Part shown: one piece after another, positions 26,201 to 33,657 of the stretch
Layout: every line of letters begins with the position of its first letter
How positions within the stretch are numbered: position 1 is the first letter of the stretch
Assembly (NCBI GenBank): GCA_020051695.1
Contig: JAGVQM010000036.1
Location: 62,001 to 126,000, forward strand
DNA: 64,000 nt
DNA from: Candidatus Zixiibacteriota bacterium
Lineage (GTDB): Bacteria; Zixibacteria; MSB-5A5; WJJR01; JAJRUJ01
Reading direction: 5' to 3'
The notes under the pieces: model-generated
Databases searched by the model: none
Seen by the model: the letters and a program-made list of their open reading frames with translations, nothing else
Told to the model about the DNA's origin: nothing
Program-made: the position numbers and the translations under genes

Positions 26201-27851
26201 ATAATGCCTCCAGTACCCCGGCCAGATCGTGCGTCAGCGCTTCGTTTACGGGAGATACCCCGCGTTTGATTAAATAATCGGTCGTCGACGGCCCAATCGA
26301 AACCACACCTGCCCCAGCCGGGATGGCCGCCATCGCCAAAAAATGCCGCGCCGCCTTGGGGCTGGTCAAGATTACAGCATCGGCCCGTCCGTCCCACACT
26401 GGTCCGGTCTCCGGCTGAACCGTATTATACACGACCAGTGGTTCGATGACCATCCCGGCCTCTTGTAAGGTACGCTCCAATTCACCGCGGCGTTCGGCGG
26501 TAGTGGGAAAAAGTATCCGGGCGCCGGGTCGCCCGTGTCTGGTGATGAATTCCTGTGCAAAACCCTCGCCGGTGGAGACGGCGGGCACGAAGTCCGGGGC
26601 GCGGCCGGCCAGTTCGGCGAAGACCGCCGCGCTCCCCGGCCCCATGACCGCCACACGATTGGCGATCTCCTGCGGTTTGCCCTCCGGATTCAACACGGCG
26701 AAAAACATGCGGATTCCATTCCCCGAGGAAAAAAATAGCCAGTCATAACCGGGCAATCCCGCCAGCGCTCGCTGCTGTTGATCGGCATCTCCCGCGGCAA
26801 CGACCTGCAATGCCGGATAGCAGATCAACTCTCCCCCGGCCGCCACAACGGTAGCGCTGATGCCGGTGACCTGTTCTGCCGGACGAGTGATCACAAACCG
26901 CCGCCGGCAAAATGCCGAGGACGAGTCGGCATTGACCGGACGTGTCAGGGTTCCAACGACGGCATCTACAGCGCCGGTGATAGAACCCGCGGCGACACAT
27001 ACCCGCCGCGGTTTTTCCGACGGCGAGTTTTCGCGGGCGCCCAAAAACGCCGCGAGCGCAATAGACTCCCCCCGCCGGTCGGCACAGACTCCCAGCGGCA
27101 GCTGACAGCCGCCGCCGACTTTTTTCAATACTGCCCGTTCGGCCTCAACCATCTCGCGTGAAGCCGTATCGTCAATCAATCGGACCAGTTCGGTGACCTC
27201 CCGGTCGGCAACGCGGGTTTCGACTGCCAGTGCGCCCTGGGCCGGAGCGGGAATAAACTCATGATCGGACAACTCGACAACTTGTAATTCCTCGAGCGAC
27301 AGATTCAGCCGCCTGACACCGGCCACGGCCAGGACGATGGCGTCATACTCGCCGGCACGCAGCTTTTCGACCCTGGTCGGGACATTTCCACGCAACGCTT
27401 TGATCCGAAGGTCGGGCCGATAAAACGACAGCTGGGCTATCCGCCGCGCCGAGGAACTCCCGACTATCGCCCCCTCAGCCAACCCCCACCGCAAACCGGA
27501 TTCATAGCCGGGGTCGCGCGCCACGATCATATCGCGCCGATCGGCACGCTGGGGCACGGCCGCAAGGTGCAGCCCGTCGGGCCGCGTGGTTTCCAGATCT
27601 TTGCCGGAATGAACGGCAAGGTCGATTTCGCCGGCCAGCAGCGCGGCTTCCAGCTCCTTGGTGAAAAAGCCCTGGCCGGTCATGCGGTTAAAGGGCAGCG
27701 ACGTTTCCCGGTCACCTCGGGTGTGGATGACTTTAATTTCGATTTTGCACGGTCCGCATGCGGTCAGTCGATCACGGATATACTCGGCTTGAATCAGGGC
27801 CAGGTGGCTGCCCCGCGTGCCGAGGATAAATGTCCGCAAGGGTGAGTTCAT
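26184..27851 (-). CDS. hemCD: Fused hydroxymethylbilane synthase / uroporphyrinogen-III synthase
   Basis: One 555-residue protein carrying both steps after HemB. Residues about 5-300 are HemC: LGTRGSHLALIQAEYIRD, GRSGKDLE-type segment HSGKDLETTRPDG, GSSSARRIAQL and VGGGCQLPLGV, in which the Cys binds the dipyrromethane cofactor. Residues about 310-555 are HemD: RRRFVITRPAEQ, DWLFFSSGNGIRMFF and VSIGPSTTDYLIKRG. No stop, frameshift or start signal is seen at the join, so the fusion looks genuine. Fusion should favour handing the unstable hydroxymethylbilane directly from one site to the next. It overlaps hemB. Confidence 0.95.
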   Translation of the reverse strand: MNSPLRTFILGTRGSHLALIQAEYIRDRLTACGPCKIEIKVIHTRGDRETSLPFNRMTGQGFFTKELEAALLAGEIDLAVHSGKDLETTRPDGLHLAAVPQRADRRDMIVARDPGYESGLRWGLAEGAIVGSSSARRIAQLSFYRPDLRIKALRGNVPTRVEKLRAGEYDAIVLAVAGVRRLNLSLEELQVVELSDHEFIPAPAQGALAVETRVADREVTELVRLIDDTASREMVEAERAVLKKVGGGCQLPLGVCADRRGESIALAAFLGARENSPSEKPRRVCVAAGSITGAVDAVVGTLTRPVNADSSSAFCRRRFVITRPAEQVTGISATVVAAGGELICYPALQVVAAGDADQQQRALAGLPGYDWLFFSSGNGIRMFFAVLNPEGKPQEIANRVAVMGPGSAAVFAELAGRAPDFVPAVSTGEGFAQEFITRHGRPGARILFPTTAERRGELERTLQEAGMVIEPLVVYNTVQPETGPVWDGRADAVILTSPKAARHFLAMAAIPAGAGVVSIGPSTTDYLIKRGVSPVNEALTHDLAGVLEALYVHFG

Positions 27852-27899
27852 GGCCTGACAAGGATAATCGGTGGCGGGGGATTTGACAATGGTGGAAGT

Positions 27900-28262
27900 C
27901 TAACGTGACTGCTTTGGCGGATTGTCTATATCGCGGTTTTCCGGCTCCCATTGCTGATAACAAATCCAGTCCCCGTCGGGATTACGGCTTTTGTGGTCCA
28001 GGTAGAGCTCAAATATTTCACCGCAGGAAGTCCGCACCCGGAAATATTTCCGGTGCCGCCGAGACCGCCAATTCCGTTTTGCGGCGCCTGCGGAGAAATT
28101 CCAGTCAAACCAGGTGAGCAAAATCTCCGCGATATTATACCGACAATTGCGCCAGACAAAACTCCCCGGCTCGGAAATCTCCCGGACGCTTCGTACATCC
28201 ACTGTTTCCCCGACAAAAATCCAGCGTCCACCGTTCAGAATGTGATTCCGCTGATCATCCAT
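27900..28262 (-). CDS. Small DUF6504-like protein
   Basis: A 120-residue basic protein. The centre and end, KYFRVRTSCGEIFELYLDH and GDWICYQQWEP, resemble the DUF6504 pattern of a short beta sheet that is otherwise of unknown role. The first half holds WFDWNFSAGAAKRNWRSRR. No signal peptide or membrane helix. It is downstream of the candidate small RNA at 28288-28377 and upstream of hemCD by 48 bases, so it may be the first gene of the heme operon. The family call is from memory and tentative. Confidence 0.6.
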   Translation of the reverse strand: MDDQRNHILNGGRWIFVGETVDVRSVREISEPGSFVWRNCRYNIAEILLTWFDWNFSAGAAKRNWRSRRHRKYFRVRTSCGEIFELYLDHKSRNPDGDWICYQQWEPENRDIDNPPKQSR

Positions 28263-28287
28263 AGGCGCAGCATACTGAGTTTTTCCG

Positions 28288-28377
28288 GAAAAAACAAACC
28301 CGGCTCAAGAAACTTGAGCCGGGCGTCCTGGTGTTGCGAAGCCGTCTTCCTCGCGGAACTACTACAACGACCTCGCT
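28288..28377 (-). ncRNA. Candidate small RNA or attenuator leader, ~90 nt
   Basis: A promoter at 28384-28412 and an intrinsic terminator at 28299-28323 delimit a short minus-strand transcript. The terminator stem CCCGGCTCAAG pairs perfectly with CTTGAGCCGGG around a three-base loop and is followed by a U-rich tract (A-rich 28288-28298). A small hairpin GAAG-ACGG-CTTC lies upstream in the RNA. No reading frame fills it. It could be an independent sRNA or regulate the gene starting at 28262. Confidence 0.55.
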
Positions 28378-28383
28378 GAGATT

Positions 28384-28412
28384 AAGTTAATCATAAACGT
28401 CAGGTTAGTCAA
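28384..28412 (-). promoter_or_regulatory. Promoter of the candidate small RNA
   Basis: TTGACT (28407-28412), a 17-base spacer and TAACTT (28384-28389) on the minus strand; predicted start near 28377. Confidence 0.55.
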
Positions 28413-28632
28413 TGAGTTGTTGGGAAATTTTCGACAACGATAAAATGGGTTGGCACTTATGTTCTTATGGCATTAGGTGTTATAGAAACGACAAATTTAC
28501 GCACGCCCTCGATTTGCAGGCTTTTTACTGCGGTCATTTTTGCATGCGGCACTTTAAGCGGTGCACAAATGTCATAACCCTGCAGCACCTTAGCCGAATT
28601 CTAAATTGACACTGCCTTTGGATGAAATCGAA
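28413..28632. other. Intergenic stretch, no feature recognised
   Basis: A+T-rich relative to flanks. No plausible gene on either strand; a 65-codon plus-strand frame in it has no ribosome site and no recognisable motif. Confidence 0.4.
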
Positions 28633-28661
28633 CGCCCGGAGAACCTCAGGTCCTCCGGGCG
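28633..28661 (-). terminator. Probable terminator of the large TlpA-like gene
   Basis: CGCCCGGAG (28633-28641) pairs perfectly with CTCCGGGCG (28653-28661). It lies 25 bases after the minus-strand stop. The minus-side flank is only moderately T-rich (TTCGATTTC) and the plus side is TAATTTTA, so it could work in either direction. Confidence 0.55.
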
Positions 28662-28685
28662 TAATTTTAGTGATGGAAACTTGGC

Positions 28686-30203
28686 CTAAAATAGAGAGGC
28701 CAAAACCGAATCGAGGTTCTCCTGGCGCAATTGTTCGCCGGAGGCCACCAGATTGCCATTCTTATCGATCAGGAACGGTGAGGGAATACTATAGACATAA
28801 AACGATTTGACCAGCGTTGAACTCCAATCCTGTCCGTCATATACATGACGCCAGTTCATTCCTTTCTCCCTGGTCCAGGCATCGTAATCGTCGGGAGTAA
28901 TCCGGTCGGCGTAGTCCAGACTTACGGAAACGATTTCCAGACCCTTTTCGCGATATTTATCCCAAGCAGCGGCAATAAACGGCAACTCCCCACGGCAGGG
29001 GCCGCACCACGTCGCCCAGAAATCAAGAAGTACGACATTCCGGTCCTTATAATCCGCCAGCTTGAATTCCTTCCCGGTCCGGTCGGTTGCCGTAAAGGGG
29101 ATCGGCCACAACGCGCTAACCAGCTCTCCCTGGAAATTCATTGCCGCAACCTGCATCGCCGCGGGATTATCGGCGTAGTTTTCAGCGAACGTTTTTATCC
29201 GCGATTTCGCTGCTTCCGGTCCCGCCGTGGTATCGGCCAGGACAAAGTAGATTTTCCATGCTTCGGCAGGTCCGGCCCACTGGCTGCCTTCGGGAACAGC
29301 ATTAAAATAAACCAGCGCTCCTGAGGATGCCGCGGGCCAGTCCGCAGAAGTGAATTCGTAAGGCCGGGTTTTGCAGAAAGCCGCCACGCCGGCACGATAG
29401 TTGACTTCGGCTGCAAGTTCGGCCGCCGGCCGGCTCGCCAGATAACGCTGCACTTCAACAGCGATGCCGTCGGCCAGGGCCCCCCACGGTTCGTAGGGAG
29501 ATTTGAAGCGGGTCATCGCCCGGATACGCTCGAGGCCGACACTGATATACCCGCTGTCGCGGTCCGCAACCGGCAGGTTCTCCATCGCTGCAATGCGCCG
29601 GGCCTCCAGGTCCAGCGCCGCAGCCGAGTATTCCCAACTCGACCAGATCCGGCGATGACGGCGCAACAGGGTATTCCCATCAGCGTAATATTCATCGAGA
29701 GCTGCTTTGGAGTTGATCCCCGCCGGAGCCGGCACCAGCGGCATGCCGTCAGCAAAAATCCTCTCGTTGGCCTGCAACACCGAATCGGCCCGTGCCACCA
29801 GCACAGCAAACCGGGGATCGCCGCGGAGAGAATCCATGTCGTTGTCATAACCCAGATGTTCGGCGTCACACCAGCCATGGGCCACGGCGCGGCCCAGCCA
29901 GTCGATCCCGGCGTTCACCTGACCGGTCCGGCCATAAGCGCACGCCGCATTGTAATAACCCCAGGCGGAAGTCGGAACCAGTTCGGTTTGCCGGGTAAAC
30001 GCCGCCACGGCCTCATCAATTTTGCCTTCGTCCAACAACTGATACCCCGAATCGCCGGCGGCGAGGTAATGTACCACCGTCAGCGAGTCGTATGTTGCAG
30101 GCATCGGAAAGCCGGCGTCCGGTTCCGGGGTCGATTGCTGCGGACCGCTGCAGGCCGCAAACAGCAGCAGGACCACGCCGCAACCCACGATCATTTTTTT
30201 CAT
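28686..30203 (-). CDS. TlpA-type thioredoxin lipoprotein with TPR-like region
   Basis: About 505 residues. A lipoprotein signal (MKKMIVGCGVVLLLFAAC) precedes a helical region with TPR-like features (VAAFTRQTELVPTSAWGYYN, AACAYGRTGQVNAGIDWL) near residues 60-130, a long helical middle of unknown kind, and a C-terminal TlpA/ResA domain: DFWATWCGPCRGELPFIAA with the WCGPC redox pair, then YSIPSPFLIDKNGN. Combining a TPR-like region with a TlpA domain is frequent in Bacteroidetes-Chlorobi relatives. It should work in the periplasm as a thiol reductase with a protein-binding part. The start at 30203 has AGGAGG upstream. Confidence 0.88.
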   Translation of the reverse strand: MKKMIVGCGVVLLLFAACSGPQQSTPEPDAGFPMPATYDSLTVVHYLAAGDSGYQLLDEGKIDEAVAAFTRQTELVPTSAWGYYNAACAYGRTGQVNAGIDWLGRAVAHGWCDAEHLGYDNDMDSLRGDPRFAVLVARADSVLQANERIFADGMPLVPAPAGINSKAALDEYYADGNTLLRRHRRIWSSWEYSAAALDLEARRIAAMENLPVADRDSGYISVGLERIRAMTRFKSPYEPWGALADGIAVEVQRYLASRPAAELAAEVNYRAGVAAFCKTRPYEFTSADWPAASSGALVYFNAVPEGSQWAGPAEAWKIYFVLADTTAGPEAAKSRIKTFAENYADNPAAMQVAAMNFQGELVSALWPIPFTATDRTGKEFKLADYKDRNVVLLDFWATWCGPCRGELPFIAAAWDKYREKGLEIVSVSLDYADRITPDDYDAWTREKGMNWRHVYDGQDWSSTLVKSFYVYSIPSPFLIDKNGNLVASGEQLRQENLDSVLASLF

Positions 30204-30306
30204 CCGTCCTCCTGTGGATATTTTCTGATTTTTTTCCATGCCCCAACTCACAAAGAGTCAATATATGCCGCGACTCCCGGCTGGAAAATACTATTTCAAC
30301 AAAAAG

Positions 30307-31626
30307 TCACTGCTGGTCTTTGCCTTTTTTCCGGAAGCGCACACGGATCGGTACGCCGATAAAACCAAAACGCTCGCGCAGACGGTTGGTGATATATCGT
30401 TCATAGGGTTCCCGAATCAGCTTGGGATAATTGCAGAAAAACACAAATGTCGGCGGCGGGTTTTCCGCCTGGGCCACGTAGGGGATTTTAATATACTTCC
30501 CTTTAACCGCCGGCGGCGGCAGGGCCTGAATATCGGCCATGATTGTTTCGGTCAATTCCTGCGTCTTGATATGTTTAGTGCGTTCGGCGGCCACGGTCTG
30601 GATGAAATCGAAGACTTTATGCACGCGCTGCCCGGTCAAGGCCGAGATGAACACGACCGGCACGTAGGCAAAGGTACGGGCCTTTTGTTCCAGCCAATGC
30701 ACGTATTGCCCGGCTGTGGCCTCGTCCTTTTCCACGAGGTCCCATTTGTTCACCAGAAAAACCAAACCCTTGCCCGATTCGGCGGCATATTCAGCGATTT
30801 TGAAATCCTGCACGGCCGGCGGCAAGGAGGCATCAAACAGCAAACAAACAACATCCGCGCGGTTGATCGATTTGATCGTCCGCAACGTGGTATAAAATTC
30901 GATATTCTCCCTGATTCTGGCCTTGCGCCGCAACCCGGCGGTATCGATAAACACAAACGTCTTGCCGAAGGCCTTAATCCGCGAATCGACCGAATCACGG
31001 GTCGTACCGGGGATATCCGTAACAATATGGCGGTCGGTATCCAGCAATTTGTTGACAAACGATGATTTGCCGACATTGGGCCGCCCGATGACCGCCACCG
31101 CGATTTCATCAGCCGGCGCAAGGATAGATTCGGGCAGGCCGTCGATAATCCAGTCCAGCAGATCACCAATGCGGCGTCCGGCGGTGGCCGAAACCGCCAG
31201 CGGTTCGCCCAGGCCCAGGTTGGCGAACTCGGCGGCGTCGAGGTCGCCCGCATCGCCGTCGGCTTTATTGGCAGCCACCAGCACCTTGCGCCCTGATTTT
31301 TGCAGCATGGCGGCCAGTTCTTCATCGGTGGGATGAATGCCGATTTGGCAATCAACTAAAAACACGATGCGGTCGGCCTCGGCAATAGCCAGTTCCGATT
31401 GGGCGGTGATGTGTTTTTGCATCTCATCGTCGCTTTGCGGCACCAGCCCGCCGGTATCGACCAATAAAAACGACCTCCCCCCCCATTCGGCGACCGCATA
31501 ATTGCGGTCGCGCGTCACGCCGGGAGTCGGATCGGTCACCGCCAGTTGCCGGCGCAAAATCCGGTTGAACAACGTCGATTTGCCGACATTCGGCCGCCCG
31601 ATGATTGCAATTGTCGCCAACGCCAT
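30307..31626 (-). CDS. der: Ribosome assembly GTPase Der (EngA)
   Basis: A 439-residue double GTPase acting in 50S subunit maturation. Domain one has GRPNVGKSTLFNRI (G1) with DPTPGVTRDR and DTGGL; domain two repeats GRPNVGKSSFVNKLL, DIPGTTRDS and DTAGLRRKARI; NKWDLVEKDE is the second G4. The C-terminal KH-like domain includes FVFFCNYPKLIREPYERYI. The start codon is preceded by AAGGGGGG. It is transcribed away from the kinase-transporter locus. Confidence 0.97.
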   Translation of the reverse strand: MALATIAIIGRPNVGKSTLFNRILRRQLAVTDPTPGVTRDRNYAVAEWGGRSFLLVDTGGLVPQSDDEMQKHITAQSELAIAEADRIVFLVDCQIGIHPTDEELAAMLQKSGRKVLVAANKADGDAGDLDAAEFANLGLGEPLAVSATAGRRIGDLLDWIIDGLPESILAPADEIAVAVIGRPNVGKSSFVNKLLDTDRHIVTDIPGTTRDSVDSRIKAFGKTFVFIDTAGLRRKARIRENIEFYTTLRTIKSINRADVVCLLFDASLPPAVQDFKIAEYAAESGKGLVFLVNKWDLVEKDEATAGQYVHWLEQKARTFAYVPVVFISALTGQRVHKVFDFIQTVAAERTKHIKTQELTETIMADIQALPPPAVKGKYIKIPYVAQAENPPPTFVFFCNYPKLIREPYERYITNRLRERFGFIGVPIRVRFRKKGKDQQ

Positions 31627-31747
31627 AAAATGCCCCCCTTACGTCTCTAAATATATCAGACCGAGGGTAAAACACAACGCAAAACCGGCCAGCGCCGCAG
31701 AATTGGCGGAATGTTGGCAATATCAGCGGTAGGAGAACGAGTTATCC

Positions 31748-31776
31748 TTGACAAACATAGCCAAATCATGTTATGA
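31748..31776 (+). promoter_or_regulatory. Promoter of the kinase / receiver-transporter operon
   Basis: TTGACA (31748-31753), a 17-base spacer and TTATGA (31771-31776). The leader of about 60 bases contains the small hairpin CCCTGATAAGGG. Confidence 0.6.
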
Positions 31777-31843
31777 GTTTCACAAGCCCTGATAAGGGTA
31801 GCGGCATTTTATCGGCGGGGAACCTGCCGGCGCGGGCGGGGAC

Positions 31844-33526
31844 ATGGCGAGACTTCCGAGTATGGAAGAACACTACCGGGCGTTTAAACGCCGGAACCTG
31901 TTCCGCCTGTCGTTGACCTATCTGTCTCCATTGCTGGTCCTGATCATTTATCTGTACATTCAATATGACGGTTTGATGCAGGAAAGTAACCGCCTGCACT
32001 TGCGGGCTATTGCCGAAAGCCAGGCCAATACCCTCGATTTGTTCCTGGAGGAACGGCGGATCAACTTAAGCAACTTGATCGATGATCCGCGATTTAAGAT
32101 GCCGCCGTCGCCGGAGACTATTCAAGCCAATCTCGAAAAATTAAAACGGGCCAGCGGCGCGTTTGTCGATATCGGTTATTTCGACTCGACCGGGGTGCAG
32201 ATCGGCTATGCCGGACCTTACCCGTCGCTGGAAAAACGCAATTACAGTTCCGAACCCTGGTATATCACGCTCAAGCATGAACCGGATGAATTCATCATCA
32301 CCGACATCTATCGCGGATTTCGCGACCAGCCGCATTTCACGATTGCAGTCAGCCGCTTCATCAACGGCGAGTTTGCGGTGCTGCGCGCCACGCTCTCCCC
32401 CGACCGGATCCATGAATATCTCAGTTCGCTGGAGGGTTCACAGGAGGTTTTCTCCTCAATCGTCAACACGGACGGGTATTTTCAGGTCGTCACCGAACAA
32501 CTCGGCACACCGTTGGAACAATCGAATATCATCCCACCGCAAAATCCGCTCATCGGTTCGGACGAACATGAGGGAAAACCGGACCAGACAACAGCGGCAG
32601 TCGGCGCCGGATCGAATACATATGCGTACGCCTGGCTGCGCGGGGTGAAATGGGCGGTCATCGTGCAAAGTTCCTCCACCACCGGGGGCAGCATATTTTC
32701 GGGGTTCCGGCTGCGGATCATCCTGACCTCCGCGGTCGTGGTCCTGGTCATATTTTTGATCATCAACAACCGGGCCAATAAGCTCGTCCAATGGCAGAAA
32801 GAATCGGACGAGACGCGCGATCAGCTCGAACATGCCGCCAAAATGGCCTCGGTGGGGGAACTGGCCGCCGGGATCGCCCACGAGATCAACAACCCGCTGG
32901 CCGTGATCAATGAAGAAGCCGGGTTGATGAAAGACCTGATGAACCCGGAATTCGAGGAAACCGAAACCATCGAGCAGCTGACCGGCCATCTCGATACTAT
33001 CCAACAATCGGTTTTTCGCTGCCGCGACATTACCCGCAAACTGCTGGGGTTCGTGCGGCGCAGCGCGGCGGACTTGAAACCACATGATATCCACCGGCTG
33101 ATCGACCGGGTCGTGGACGGTTTGCTGGGACCGGAACTGGCGGTGTCCAACGTCGAAGTCATCAAGCGCTATGGGCCGGATATTCCGGAAATCACCACCG
33201 ATGAAAACCAGCTGCAGCAGGTGCTGTTGAATATTGTCAACAACGGTGTAGACGCCCTGGAGGAACGGCCCGGCCAAATCAGTCTGGCCACCGCGTGCGA
33301 GAAAGGCAAATTCCTGATCAGCATCACCGATACCGGCAAGGGCATTCCCCCCGATGAACTCGACAAGATTTTTTTGCCGTTTTTTACGACCAAGGAAGTG
33401 GGCAAGGGAACGGGCCTGGGATTGTCGGTCAGTTATGGGATTATCAAGGGGCTGGGGGGCAAAATCGAAGTCGAAAGTTCCGTAGGCCAGGGCAGCACCT
33501 TTATTATTTCGCTGCCCCTCAAATGA
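31844..33526 (+). CDS. Cache-type transmembrane histidine kinase
   Basis: A 560-residue sensor kinase. Two membrane helices (about 22-42 and 283-303) enclose a 240-residue extracytoplasmic domain with dCache features ([50 protein letters not shown]), a fold that binds small metabolites such as carboxylates or amino acids. The kinase core has [20 protein letters not shown] with the phospho-His, then [29 protein letters not shown] and [20 protein letters not shown]. No HAMP or PAS domain is obvious. The last bases overlap a 44-codon frame that leads into the receiver-transporter gene, so kinase and transporter are made together. The receivers at 33650 and 35702 are its likely targets. Confidence 0.93.
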   Translation: MARLPSMEEHYRAFKRRNLFRLSLTYLSPLLVLIIYLYIQYDGLMQESNRLHLRAIAESQANTLDLFLEERRINLSNLIDDPRFKMPPSPETIQANLEKLKRASGAFVDIGYFDSTGVQIGYAGPYPSLEKRNYSSEPWYITLKHEPDEFIITDIYRGFRDQPHFTIAVSRFINGEFAVLRATLSPDRIHEYLSSLEGSQEVFSSIVNTDGYFQVVTEQLGTPLEQSNIIPPQNPLIGSDEHEGKPDQTTAAVGAGSNTYAYAWLRGVKWAVIVQSSSTTGGSIFSGFRLRIILTSAVVVLVIFLIINNRANKLVQWQKESDETRDQLEHAAKMASVGELAAGIAHEINNPLAVINEEAGLMKDLMNPEFEETETIEQLTGHLDTIQQSVFRCRDITRKLLGFVRRSAADLKPHDIHRLIDRVVDGLLGPELAVSNVEVIKRYGPDIPEITTDENQLQQVLLNIVNNGVDALEERPGQISLATACEKGKFLISITDTGKGIPPDELDKIFLPFFTTKEVGKGTGLGLSVSYGIIKGLGGKIEVESSVGQGSTFIISLPLK

Positions 33527-33657
33527 TCAACATCATGATGGACGTGCGTGATCACATCGGGAACGAAGAACACAACATGACACCGTTTTTCGACCGCACC
33601 CTGATTGTCGATGCCCGGGACGCATTGGTTGGTCAGACGGAGCGACAGAATGACTAA
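33523..33657 (+). CDS. Overlapping small ORF between kinase and transporter, 44 aa
   Basis: A frame starting ATGATC at 33523 overlaps the kinase stop by four bases (ATGA) and ends at TAA 33655-33657, overlapping the next start by eight bases. The peptide begins [17 protein letters not shown] and ends ALVGQTERQND; it is acidic and soluble with no motif I know. There is no ribosome site of its own, so translation would depend on coupling. The exact fit of start and stop between two genes argues for translation, either as a functional small protein or as a coupling device. Confidence 0.4.
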   Translation: MINIMMDVRDHIGNEEHNMTPFFDRTLIVDARDALVGQTERQND

